A DNA stretch of 64,000 nucleotides from Neopestalotiopsis rosae. Taxonomy: Eukaryota; Ascomycota; Sordariomycetes; Amphisphaeriales; Sporocadaceae. The notes under the pieces are model-generated. The model saw only the letters and a list, made by a program, of their open reading frames with translations. It searched no databases and was not told the DNA's origin. Of the stretch, positions 1 to 11,781 are shown piece after piece; the first letter of the stretch is position 1; the number at the start of each line of letters is the position of its first letter. A program made the position numbers and the translations under genes. Location: NCBI GenBank assembly GCA_023078685.1, contig JALGAS010000003.1:4030001-4094000 (forward strand), written 5' to 3'.

Positions 1-526
1 GGGACCTGTACACCCCCAGCCCAGGGGATGGAGGGACAGCACATCCACATCTCAGATTGGAAGTGTGGCATGTCCCAGGCTTAATTCGATGCTGGCCATT
101 TGATTGACGACTTGTTAACGAGAGAAACCCTTTTTCTGTTCAACCCCCCAGACGCCAGATATCTTCTGCGCCAAACCCACGATTTCCATTAACAAGGGGA
201 TTGCAAAGCCGCATTGCATTCTAAGTTTCATAAAACGGGCTGCTCTTCTCGATATCCCGACCCCCAGAAAAAACCCGCCCGTTCGAGCTAGCAGTTCAGT
301 GTGCATGTGTCTCTCTGTACCTGGCGCAGTACATACACCGATCCCCCCATTTACAGACTACGTGGACACATAGCTTCCGGCCACGAACAACCCGCGAATT
401 GGGCAATTGCACTTCCGCAACCACAAAGCCCACGGCGACGGCTTCGACTTTCTATACACATCAGCCTAACCGACATCCTGATATTGGCGTAGCGGTCGTG
501 TACCGCCGCCCTCCCCCCTGACAAAC
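1..526. other. Upstream region of SEC26, no gene seen
   Basis: No convincing gene was found here. The open frames are short and show no family resemblance. The last 200 bases before the ATG at 527 are pyrimidine-rich and probably hold the promoter and 5' leader of the beta-COP gene. Confidence 0.5.
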
Positions 527-3500
527 ATGGCGACCTTCCTCGAGAATGCGTACAGTTTGGTCCACCAGGACAATGCTGCCGATGTGCCTTCGCAGCAGGA
601 CCTGAAGAATCAGCTGGTATGAACACAATGCTCTCTGGTACATATCTGTGGGACAAGCCCATGCTGATGGCGTTGTAGGAACGCGGAACCGACGAAAGCA
701 AGTGCGAGACCATGAAGCGCATCCTCACAATAATGCTGAATGGAGACCCGCTCCCTGGAGTGTGAGTTGCTACTGGCAGCCCCCGATTACTAGACATTCG
801 GACGACTGATCCTGTATAGTCTTATGCACATCATCCGTTTCGTGATGCCATCCAAGTACAAGCCGCTGAAGAAGCTCCTGTACTTCTACTGTACGGCCCC
901 CCTTATACTGCTTCCTGCACCTCTATAGAAGCACTAACAAGAGAGCCAGATGAGATCTGCCCCAAGTTGGATGCCCAAGGCAAGCTGAAGCAAGAGATGA
1001 TCTTGGTGTGCAACGGCATTCGTAACGATCTGCAGCACCCCAACGAGTACATTCGCGGAAACACTCTGAGATTCCTGTGCAAACTTCGCGAACCCGAACT
1101 GATCGAGCCGCTCCTCTCTTCTGCACGGTCCTGTCTCGAGCACCGTCACGCATACGTACGAAAGAACGCTGTATTCGCCATCTCATCAATCTTCATTCAC
1201 TCGCCCTCGCTCATTCCTGATGCTTCCGAGTTGATCGCTGCCTTCTTGGAGGGAGAGAGTGACGCCACCTGCAAGCGCAATGCCTTTTCTGCTCTTGCTA
1301 GCATAGATCACGACAAGGCTCTTGCATACTTGAGCCAGGTATTTGAGGGTATTGCCAACTCGGAGGAACTGTTGCAGCTCGTCGAACTGGAGTTCATTCG
1401 CAAGGATGCTGTTCAGAATTCGCAAAACAAGGTAAGAAGGTTCAACCAGGTTGATTTTGGAGGGACAACTTGCTTACGCGCCCGAAGGCCCGATACTTGC
1501 GCCTCATCTTCGATCTCCTCGAGGCCAACACCTCGACCGTTGTTTATGAAGCCGCCTCTTCCCTGACTGCGCTCACTTCAAACCCCGTAGCCGTCAAGGC
1601 CGCCGCTGCCAAGTTTATTGAGCTCAGCATCAAGGAAGCAGATAACAATGTCAAGCTTATCGTGCTCGACCGTGTCGATCAGCTGCGCCAGAAGAACGAG
1701 GGTGTGCTGGACGATCTTACCATGGAAATTCTCCGTGTTCTCTCGAGTCCCGACATTGATGTGCGCAGGAAAGCTCTCGGCCTTGCTTTGGATATGGTCT
1801 CGAGCAAGAACGTTGAGGAAGTTGTGTTGCTGCTGAAGAAGGAATTGTCCAAGACCGTCGACGAGTCCTACGAGAAGAATGCCGAATACCGTCAATTGCT
1901 CATCCATTCCATTCACCAGTGCGCAATTAAGTTCTCCGAGGTAGCACCGTCGGCTGTGGAGCTTCTGATGGACTTCATTGCGGACTTCAGCAACACGACA
2001 GCCGTTGATGTCATCAACTTCGTCAAGGAAGTCGTTGAGAAGTTCCCCAAATTGCGCCAGACCATTATTGAGCGACTAGTCGCCACACTCGGTGAAGTGC
2101 GTGCTGGCAAGGTCTACCGCGGTATTGTCTGGATCATCGGTGAATACTCGCTGGAGGAAAACGACATCAGAAACGCATGGAAGGGTATCCGGGCCAGCCT
2201 CGGCGAGATTCCCATTCTGGCTTCGGAGCAACGACTTCTCGATGCTGGTGATGAGGAGAAAGCAGAGGAGCAGGTCAACGGCCACTCGAAGCCTGCGCAG
2301 CCATCGGGCTCGCGAAGGGTGCTGGCCGATGGTACCTATGCTACAGAAACGGCTCTGACCAGCTCAGCCGCAGCCGCGGCCAAGCTTGAGGCTGTCAAGG
2401 CTGCGCAGAAGCCTCCACTGCGTCAGCTTATCCTTGATGGCGACTACTACCTAGCCACTGTCCTCTCGGCTACTCTTACCAAGCTGGTCATGAGACATTC
2501 CGAGATTTCTCAAGACCATGCCCGATCCAACGCACTGAAGGCCGAGGCCATGCTCATCTGCATTTCCATCATTCGTGTTGGTCAGTCGCAGTTCGTCAAG
2601 GCTCCCATTGACGAGGATTCTGTCGACCGCATCATGTCTTGTGTCAGATCTCTGGCCGAATTCGCTCAGAAGAAGGAGTTGGAGACTGTCTATCTCGAAG
2701 ACACGCGGAAAGCCTTCCGTGCCATGGTGCAAGTTGAGGAGAAGAAGCGAGCTGCCAAGGAGGCGTACGAGAAGGCCAAGGCCGCCATTCAGGTCGATGA
2801 TGCTGTCCAAATCCGCCAGCTCTCCAAGAAGAACGCCGGTGATGGCGCTGTGGAGATTGAGCTGGATCTCGAGAAGGCTACTGGAGGTGATGCCCCAGCT
2901 GAGGACCTCTCCTCTAAGCTGAGTCGTGTCGTTCAACTCACTGGTTTCTCTGATCCCGTCTACGCCGAGGCTTACGTCAAGGTACACCAGTTCGATATCG
3001 TCCTCGATGTGTTGCTGGTGAACCAGACCACCGAGACATTACAGAATCTCTCAGTGGAGTTTGCTACTCTCGGTGACCTCAAGGTTGTCGAGCGACCTAC
3101 GACACAGAACCTTGGACCTCACGACTTCCACAATGTGCAGTGCACGATCAAGGTGTCGTCAACAGATACCGGAGTGATCTTTGGCAATGTCGTGTACGAC
3201 GGCGCTCACAGCACCGATACAAATGTTGTCATCTTGAATGACTTGCACGTTGACATTATGGATTATATCCAGCCAGCTACTTGCACGGAGACGCAGTTCC
3301 GAACCATGTGGACCGAGTTCGAGTGGGAGAATAAGGTCAACATCAACTCCAAGGCCAAGTCTCTGCGTGAGTTCCTGGATGAGCTCATGAAGTGCACCAA
3401 CATGAACTGTTTGACTCCCGAAGCCAGTCTCAAGGGCGACTGTCAATTCCTCAGCGCGAACCTCTATGCCCGAAGCGTGTTTGGTATGTTTTTCGCACTC

Positions 3501-3694
3501 GTCCCTTGACCTAAATTCCAGAAACGTATACTAACACTTTATGTTCAGGCGAGGATGCTCTGGCCAACTTGAGTATTGAGAAGGAGGGTGAAGACGGGCC
3601 CATTACTGGTTTCGTCCGGATAAGAAGCAGATCGCAAGGATTGGCCCTGAGCTTGGGTAGCCTCAAAGGGCTTAACAAGATTGGCTCCTCCTAG
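527..3694 (+). CDS. SEC26: Coatomer subunit beta (beta-COP)
   Basis: Beta subunit of the COPI coat, which forms vesicles for Golgi-to-ER and intra-Golgi retrieval. Six exons join in frame: 527-616, 679-761, 820-890, 950-1431, 1488-3483 and 3549-3694, giving 955 aa, the usual length of the family. The N-terminal two thirds is an adaptin-like HEAT/ARM solenoid, with recognisable stretches such as [20 protein letters not shown] and [16 protein letters not shown]. The C-terminal appendage contains [20 protein letters not shown] and ends in KGLNKIGSS, typical of beta-COP. Three small introns cluster in the first 450 bases, a common fungal pattern. The start is the first ATG and gives the family's normal N-terminus. 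Housekeeping gene; nothing is broken. Confidence 0.96.
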
Positions 3695-4918
3695 GGATTT
3701 GGACAGTTTTATCGTTTTGATGACGTACTGAGAGACTGGTGAATCAGCATGACATAATGAATATGGTAGAAATCGACGGCCATATATAGGCAAGCGATAT
3801 AGCAGGTGGCAAGGGCGTGGGCTCGTGTTTGTTCCATGCCATGGGGACTGACAGTCGACAAGACCGAGAGAAGCTACCAAATCTAGCATAGAGTGAGACT
3901 GCGGAAAAGGGGGCCACAAAAGCGTATCAATTTGCGGGCATGCCGTGATGTCCGACGGGTGGAACAGCTAGAACAAATGCACTGATTATTCTTGATACAA
4001 GATATTGCGATGGTCTAATTCTCGAACTCACTCGTGATGCTCGCTTCAAGTTCCACAGCATTTGGTGGGGCCAATTGTACCTAAACATAGCAAGACAGCA
4101 ATGATTTTTACGCTCGATGCCTAGATTGGATTCAAATTAGTACCACATTCTTGTGTAGATGGATGGAATAGAAGGTGCGAATTGTTCAAACGATGCAGGA
4201 TGAATGAGACTCTACGTGACCTTATATGCAGTGTACATCTCTTCCTGTAAGGTCACCTACTGTACCTATGCTATGTATGCTGTCCATGTTGATGCCGAAG
4301 TTTGCCCGACGCGCCTAACGTCATGTCAGGGATAGATGGACGGACAGATGAACAGCACATGCCATACAATCAGTATCATACATACTTACATACCTTCTAA
4401 GTGGTGTATCTGCAGAACATTCCCAATATTTGGAACACCATTTGATTGGAAAAAGACATATCATGGAGCAGTCACAGCGAAGCGCTTTGAATCAGGGACA
4501 TACGAGAAATCGATCGGGGGCTAGGCGTAAGTGAAACCTGCAGATGTGGTGAGGAAGGAAGGAGTGAGTCCCTTGCTATTGTCGGGAACGAACGACTCGT
4601 ATGCATGACAGCTTATCGCTTTGCTTCTCTCGCGGCTCACACTCAAGTACATCTGTCACTGCCCAAGATCTGCTTGCTTGCAGCAGTTACACGCTGCTTC
4701 CATTCCACTGCCAAATGATAGCGATATCGTGTGATTTGTCGGTCTCTGCACCTTTTGTTCCTCCATCTCACTTGTTATGAGCATCCAAGCCGGCCAGATG
4801 CCCAAGTCCTCCTCAAGATAGCTGACATGTTCAAATTTCTAGCCACCCGCCCTCGAACACTGACCAAAGGTCCGCTGGATCCTGACGAGTAGGTTCGTTC
4901 CCGCACTTGTACATATGG
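3695..4918. other. Intergenic region, SEC26 to TRAPPC12-like gene
   Basis: The first few hundred bases should be the 3' UTR of SEC26 and the last few hundred the promoter of the following gene. Open frames here are short and show no family signature. No tRNA or repeat was recognised. Confidence 0.4.
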
Positions 4919-6251
4919 ATGAGCGGGCTGATGGAACCTCAAAAAAGGGGACCTTTATCGTCGCCGCAGTCTCCTCCCAAAGCACCAGTAGCACGATTCA
5001 TTGCCTCGCAACAAGCCAGCTCACGGACAAGCTCGCGGTCGCCAGCACGGTCTCCCGCCCCGTCGGCAACTATCCCCGTTGCATCGCGGGACTTTTCACA
5101 TCTCTTGCGTCCGGAGATCTTCCACCAACTTACACCCATCACGGTGCCGGCCCCGTTCCGGAATCCCAGCAAGCAGCCGGCACCAGAGACGCCAATTCCA
5201 GAACTCCTAGCCAAGGGACATTTCCGCGCAGCTGCCATTGCCAGTGTCCAAGCACTGACTAGCAGTCCCGTGTCGGCGACGCAGGCAGCTGCACATCCGC
5301 CGGCCGACCCACACGACTATGCTCGCATCTTTTCGTTGCTGTATACGCGCCTGGCTTGTCTGTGCCTGATCGATGCCGTTCCGCTCGCTGCCCAAGAGGC
5401 AAAGGCCCTGCAGGACTTGAACCAAGGCTTCTATCTTGACCCTGTCAGTGGCACGCACCTGATGCCCTGGGAACTTCGCGTGCTCGCTACTCGCCTTCAA
5501 ACGCTTGGATTCGGCGATCCGCGTCGTGCTGTTGTGAGCTATTACGACCTAGCTCGAGAGGCCCGTTTCGAAGTGTTGCGAGCAGCCAAGTTGCACGACC
5601 AGACAGCCAAAGAGACGTGGAAACAGAGGCTAGTAGAGCTTGGTATTCGCGTGGCCGGGGCACTGGTCGAGATGGATGACCTGGCCGGAGCTGCAAGTCA
5701 CCTGGCGAGCCTGAAGGAGTCGACCTCGCTGGGCGATGGTGGCCGTCTGGCTTTGACCAAGGCGCTACTTTGGTTACATCTCGGTGACGTTGACGCAGCC
5801 AGACGGTCCGTACGAGACGGTAAGGCTGATCAGTTGGGCGAAAAGGTCGTCTTTGCGCTTGCGGACATGGCCGACGGCAGGTATGAGGCTGCACTGGAAA
5901 AGTGGACTACCCTCAAGACGGAGCTTGACGAGAATGGAGTCCAAGATGAGATGGTCGCCGTCAACCTGGCTGTGTGTCTGCTATATCTTGGTAGAATGGA
6001 AGAGGTATGGTCAAATCATCTTTCATTTTTGATTTTTCAACAGTGCTAACTTGTTACAGGGACGTGGTCTACTGGAAGGACAAGTCAAAGATGGCCAAAC
6101 ATCACACACTCTTCTTTTCAATTTGAGCACAATGTATGAGCTGTGCTCGGATAGGGCAAAGCAGCTCAAGATGTCTCTGGCCGAGCAAGTGGCTGACAAG
6201 GAAGCAACAGAGCATGGCTGGGAGAAGACTAACGCCGACTTCAAGCTCTAA
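4919..6251 (+). CDS. TRAPPC12-like TPR protein (TRAPP complex subunit)
   Basis: Predicted subunit of the TRAPP tethering complex acting in ER-Golgi traffic. Exons 4919-6004 and 6060-6251 give 425 aa. The first 80 residues are Pro/Ser-rich and probably disordered. The rest is helical TPR-like. The C-terminus carries the most diagnostic part, NLAVCLLYLGRMEE followed by LFNLSTMYELCSDRAKQL, which matches the end of the metazoan TRAPPC12 family. The reading frame is closed by a TGA shortly upstream, so ATG 4919 is the first possible start; a second ATG four codons later is equally possible. It lies beside another COPI/Golgi traffic gene, SEC26, on the same strand. Family assignment rests on recognised motifs, not on a search. 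Confidence 0.8.
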
Positions 6252-6486
6252 TGAGAAAAATTAATAGACGTTTCCTCAAACATTCCGTTGATCATACCAT
6301 ACATTCTGAGATCTTGCAAGTTCACCTTAGTCCTGAGCGTCGAGTTTTATGGCAGCTACACAAATATGATTGTCTATGGAATCTATGGACAACAAGGCTG
6401 TTCTGAGGTGTTTCATGTACACCTTTGCGGATTCTCATATGCGTCTTCTACTACTGGGTCTACTGCAGATCCTCCTCCTCATCGTC

Positions 6487-7918
6487 TTAGATTGACATTC
6501 TCTTAGTCTTTGCGGCGACACTATCCATGTAACGCGTGTGCTGCTGTCCCACAGCCATATGACCGATCTCTTCCCAGTTGGACTCGACAAACTGGCGCAC
6601 CTTGTCTTCCAGGAAGAGTCCATTGTCATCCTTGAGAGCCTTTGTGGGCCAGAGACCGAAGGTCGTATTGTCCTCCATGATGATCTTCTTCAAGGCGCTG
6701 GCTGCACAACTACGAAAGTTTTGTGCGAGATCGTGGGGGATAGCGGGCTTGATGACCTCCTTCCAGAGAGTAAGTCTTTGGCGCTCCTTGCGGAACTCGT
6801 GGAGCTGCGTCAAGTAGGTCTGGCGGACACCAAACTCTTCAAAGGCATCTACGGTCACGTCGAATCTGGTCATGGGGCGCGTCATGAAGCGGCCCTCCTC
6901 GCGGCACTTGGGTAGGAACTCCTCAATCCATTGGCGGTACAGGGGCCGCTGGTTCATGCGCTTACGGTCATTGGACTTGAGATTCTCCTTGCGGAAGTCG
7001 CCGCTGACATCCAAGGCTCCCTCGTTGCCGTCACTATCGGCATCCGTGAGCTTGGGCTTGACCCAGAAGAATCGACAAGTAGCGGCGTACTCGAAGACCA
7101 TTTCCTTGCTGGCGAATGCCTTCTCCCACTGATCCCGGTCGAAACGAAGACGAAGGAAGTACAGAGTCAGGCACGGGTCTGTGGTGAGGAGGACCTTGGC
7201 CTTCTTCTTGTCGATCTTCTCAATCTCGGGAATGCGAAGGTACAGGCCGACTTCGTCCACTGTGAGACCGACGGGTCGGATGATGCTTCCCAGAAGGTTC
7301 CAAAGGTCTCCGTGTGCGTGCTTGAAGAGAAACCCTGCATTAATCAAAATGAGTATGTGAATCTTTGGTGTTGATGGCAGCGCGGCAAGTGGACTTACAC
7401 TCCAAGTTTTCCATAGTTGGGCAGATGTGGACATCGACTTGAATGAAGCGTGGCTTGTCGCTTGCGGTGTCGATTGTATCCTTGATACCATCTGGAAGCT
7501 TGGGCCACGGAATGGCAAACACTGCAACCATAGCGTCAGTAAGATTGTCTCCTGAGCAATGTAGTTGGGTGAGAGCATAGTCAAGACGGAGTCTGAACTT
7601 ACTAGCAACATTGTCTCTCTCCTGAAACTTGCGCTGAGCGCCAAGAAGGGCCTCGATGGTGCCAAAGGGGAGCTTCTCGTCAGCTCCAGGAAGATTCGAG
7701 GCAGCAGACGGGCCAAAGTAGTCCTCCTTCTTGCTGGTGACAAAGATGTCAATGTCGCCGAAATCAGTCTTGCCCGGGCCCTCGATGGGGGTGGCTACCA
7801 CGACGAAGAGCTCGCGTAGGAGAGCGTGGCACTGATCTCGAACATACTCGTAGACTTCTCGGGGCATGCGAGGAGTGTGGAGACCATCGGGTCCTTTGGT
7901 GAATGCCTGGCCTCCCAT
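6487..7918 (-). CDS. Uncharacterised protein with nucleotidyltransferase-like fold
   Basis: Three exons (7603-7918, 7399-7521, 6487-7334) encode 428 aa. I do not recognise a named orthologue. The N-terminal domain has the acidic pattern of polymerase-beta-type nucleotidyltransferases: GDIDIF with Asp55 and Asp57, then a third acidic residue in FIQVDVHI (Asp135) after the first splice. The usual Gly-Ser motif before the first Asp pair is replaced by a Pro/Gly-rich segment (TPIEGPGKTDFGD). The remaining roughly 280 residues are basic and helical, for example IEEFLPKCREEGRF and LTLWKEVIKPAI, with no recognisable RNA-binding module. The gene is convergent with the TRAPPC12-like gene. A catalytic or a pseudo-enzyme role is possible; the substrate is unknown. 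Confidence 0.8.
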
Positions 7919-9252
7919 TTTGGATTACTGGTATGGTTCAACCTTTAGAAGAAGAATGGTGCAATATCATGAAGATGGAGGGAAGGGTCAGTCCTAAGAC
8001 GAGATGAATACAGATGAGATGAATGAAGATGCGATGGACTTCGGCCCCTCGTGAAGCTTTGGGCGAATCGCGCTACCGTAGATGTTGGTGGCGGGCAATG
8101 AAGCCTTCGGATTTTTGCTGCCCTTGGTCGACTGGCAGAGAAAGTCGACCAAAGGGGAGATCCGAGATGGGAAGTGCCTCGGAGGGTGAAGCAGAAATAA
8201 ATAAGTACGCCCTGTGCTGAAGCTCTTCAAATTGGAATGCGCCTCATCCAGTGATGGCAAGTTGTTGTTTGGGAAGAGAAATTGTGGGAGTCGGGAGAAA
8301 GGTAGGGCTCAGTTCTCGTTGCCTTTAAAAGCTTGTGGGAAAGCACTACCTAGATGAGATGGCCTTCGAGTACCTTGAGGGCAATGACCTCGTCGTCGCC
8401 AAAGAAATCGAATGAAGTCGTCGTCAGTATAAACAGATGCTTCGCATTGACTGACGCCGAACTCATCCCAGGAGATCATACTTGAAGAGCAGAGGATCCT
8501 CTCATAATAAAGCAATCGCTATGTCGCCAGACGCCTCACGTAACGATATCCAAGCAAAAAGTGACTCAAAGAGCAAGGCGGAGTTCCTGGTTCACAGTGG
8601 CTGAGATGTTGAACATGATACCTAGTGTCCTCATGTATTAGCTTGTGACTTGACATACTAAGCAGGCATTAATGTTAATAGCTTCAAAAGTCTGCGTGAG
8701 TCACCGGCTAAGACTCAAAGACTAGACGTTCACTTCGGAGTTGATAATGGAAATGGGACAGACAAAGGCCGTGTTTACCTCTTATCCAAAATATAACCTG
8801 TATGAGATGGATTCAAGTGACTTAAGAATCTTATACTCCGGCAGTGGCAAGTCTCGCTTTGGACTATAAAGCACGTCAGTAGGACGGACGTTATGAAAGA
8901 GGCCCACCGTTGAAAGCAGCTTGGGTCGAAATCCCTCCAGTATTTTAGCCTTATTAGGTAGAAAAAGCGGATACATATGTACCCCGCATAGCCTCTACAT
9001 ACTTGATCTCATGCTTGTGGTATTCTGCGCCCCTCAAAACGAATATGCTGTCAATTCTTTCATAGCATGCAAAGATGTTCGAGAGGACATTTTGGTATTG
9101 GAACGTGATGTGGTTTTAATTGAGATCTGCAGGGATATTGGAATATGTTCTAGTATCTGTAAAAAAGGCCCAAACACGCAACACCAAGTTTGGGTATATG
9201 AGAATGCTGAGAGGTCACCATAACAAGAGAAATTCTGCTTCAGTGAAATCAT
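7919..9252. other. Intergenic region, AT-richer
   Basis: 7919 to about 8250 is the likely promoter and leader of the minus-strand nucleotidyltransferase-like gene. The stretch from about 8500 to 9250 is AT-richer than its neighbours and has only short frames, most without an ATG. No gene, tRNA or transposon signature was seen. Confidence 0.4.
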
Positions 9253-11024
9253 CTACAACTCGTCTTTTGCTAGTCTCTCGTGCCTCTTTTCTTTAAATTG
9301 TTCTCCTTCCTTGGGGATCCTCCTCAGTCTAACGACTTTGGCAGCATGACTCTTGACGTCGGCCTGGAGTACTCCACCGGCCTCGACCACGCCAATCTTT
9401 TCGCCAAATAGCCTTGGATCGTTGTTTCGTAGACCCTCTGCATATGGAGTTTCGGTAGCATTGTACCAATTCACACTTGTGTATATGGCGGCTCTCTCAT
9501 CGTCAGACTCAGCAGTCAGCAGGGCGGCCGCCGTGTCGAGGGGCATGCGATGCGCCCAGAGATCATGAACTGACCAGTCGCTCTTGACATGCGGGGCCGA
9601 GCCGCCGGGGCCAAAGGATACGAATATCTCCGCCAAGGCCACCTTCATTTCTAGGTCCTCGGCTCCGGCGTTGAGAAGTGTAACGATCTGGTCACCATTA
9701 TGCAAATGGCCACTCCAGACGTGCGTCTCCCCAATACCCCACTCATCCTTGGCAATACCGTCGACCTGGCGTCTCACTCGAGTGACGGAGCGTCCATGGG
9801 GATCTTGGTTCAGGGCCAGGATGGCAGGATTGTTAATAATAGATAAAGTGGACGCCGTCATGTCGGTGAGGTCGTTTCCCAGAAAGAGCGGCGACTTCAT
9901 GGCGGCCCACAGGGCAAAGTGCGCTTTGTACTCTTCGTCCGTCATGCCGCCCTGGCCGACTTCGAGCATGTCCAAGTCGCTCCAGCCTCCAGGAATACTG
10001 CGATCCGCGAACGCGGCGACCTTGTTGAGGATGAAGAGGACGGAGCAGTGTGTGCCCGGGGCGATACAGAATGGATCGGATATACTCGTATCACAACCAC
10101 ACAGATCGTCGGGTCTAGTAAAGGAGTCACTACAATAACATATGTTAGAAAAGCATACGAATAATATCGGGAACTGCTTACTAAATATCCCCTGTGATCC
10201 TCCAGGAATTGGCTATGGACATTCCCCACTGGATATGGACCGTGTCAGCCTGGTACCAAGGCATGTTGACGAGATATACCAGAGAGAGGACTTACAGTGT
10301 GTACAAAGTCTTCCCCCCAATTGCACAAGTTCAGAAGAATAGGCCGACCGGTAGCAATGAGCGCATCGGACATGGCTTTGAACCTGTTGAACGAGATCTG
10401 GGGCGTCCCGATTCGACCCATGTGATAACAGCTGTCGTACTTGAGAAAGTCAATCCCCCACGATGCAAAGCTCTGCGCATCCTCTACCTCATGGTCGAGC
10501 GATCCCTCTTGTAGAGTTAGTCAAACGGGGTATCGCCAGGTAATTACAGACGGCTCATCATACATACCGAAGCGAGCACAAGTCATTTCGCCTGCACTAG
10601 AATACATTCCATACTTGAGACCCAAGCTGTGTAGCTGGTCTGATAAGAAGTTGAGGCCGTGAGGGAATTTGCTAGACTCAGGCTGGAGTCGGCCATTTTG
10701 ATCTCGACCATGAACGTCTTGCCAACAATCGTCCAGTACAACATACTGATATCCGAGATCTCGTAATCCCAGGTTGACTATCCGTTCAGCCGTATTCAAG
10801 AGGAGGGACTCTGATACATCGCAGCCAAATGCGTTCCAGTTGTTCTTGTTCAGATTGCCGAGTTAGCACCACTCATGACCGCCAAGAAGAGGAAGGAGAT
10901 GGGAACAGTGCAAGAAGCATACCCATCCCATTGGAGGTGTCAAGGCCAGGCCATTATTGATTGCACCAGCTCCAAGGACTAGCACGGCTGTGATGAATAA
11001 CGAGAAAGCCCTGAGATAACACAT
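9253..11024 (-). CDS. GH27 alpha-galactosidase with signal peptide and C-terminal KDEL
   Basis: Hydrolyses terminal alpha-1,6-galactose from galacto-oligosaccharides or galactomannan side chains. Five exons (10923-11024, 10568-10844, 10296-10507, 10182-10228, 9253-10129) give 504 aa. Residues 1-21 (core FSLFITAVLVLGAGA) form a signal peptide. The mature start reads LALTPPMGWNNWNAFGC, the classic GH27 opening. The nucleophile is Asp151 in LKYDSC, and the acid/base lies in GGWSDLDMLEVG. WGMSIANSWRITGDIYDSF is also typical. The last residues are RLAKDEL, an apparent ER-retrieval signal that is unusual for a GH27 family dominated by secreted enzymes. The neighbours, a Zn2Cys6 regulator and a sugar transporter, suggest a galactoside-use locus. 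Confidence 0.93.
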
Positions 11025-11781
11025 ATTCGGGGAAATATGTGTGCATCAGAGACGCAACTGTTGTACTGGAACAGATGCCAAAGCACAAACAATCAAGAGG
11101 TCCATGCTGCCAACCACCACGCAGGGACTGACTGGTGTCTCTCTCTGCCTTTATATGATAGATAGCCCGGGTATAAGATAAGATGTAACCAGGGAAAAAC
11201 GTTAAAAACCGTATCCCTGAGTAGGACCCGTTTGATCTGCCGTGCCTGCGCGGGTTGGGCTGGCGGGTGGGAAGCCGGCGCCAAGTCTGCAGGCTGTTGG
11301 ACGGCTCGGGAGACGGCGGCGGTGAATTGGCTCGTATAATAAGTGGGACGCTATAAGTGAAGGGAGGAAAACTAGGCCAGAGTTTTCCGCTCCCAAGCTA
11401 TAGAATAGGCAATAAATATAGTTTGTACATTATAATAAGCAGCAGGGCCGGCCTTAATTTTCGCTCCTGCACGGCAGTTATCGCAAACACTGGTGCAACC
11501 CTATTCTCTGACCAAAATACCAACACCATTCTGCATTTCGCCGAATGCCGCATAATCGACATGGGCGTATCTGCGACCATTACTGCGCAATAGACAACTT
11601 TCGCTAGACTTATAAGAGATCGATCATATCTTCCGACTTGGATTCTCACCAACCCGTGGGCGCCTTCATCGCTCAATCTTCTTCCAACAAACACGGCTAC
11701 TAGTCATGTGCTCGCTTTGACGGCGCCAGAGCTCCTATATCCGCTCTGAGCCAAAGGCAGCTTACCCGCGATCTCCTCATG
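11025..11781. other. Intergenic region: alpha-galactosidase promoter and regulator 3' end
   Basis: The part next to 11024 is the promoter of the minus-strand alpha-galactosidase gene. The part next to 11781 is the 3' region of the Zn2Cys6 gene, which reads in the same direction. Frames in between are short and carry no family signature. Confidence 0.45.
11148..11155 (-). promoter_or_regulatory. Candidate TATA box of the alpha-galactosidase gene
   Basis: TATAAAGG on the minus strand, 124 bases upstream of the GH27 start codon and in a pyrimidine/purine-biased context. Position and sequence fit a core promoter. No transcription start data are available. Confidence 0.4.
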
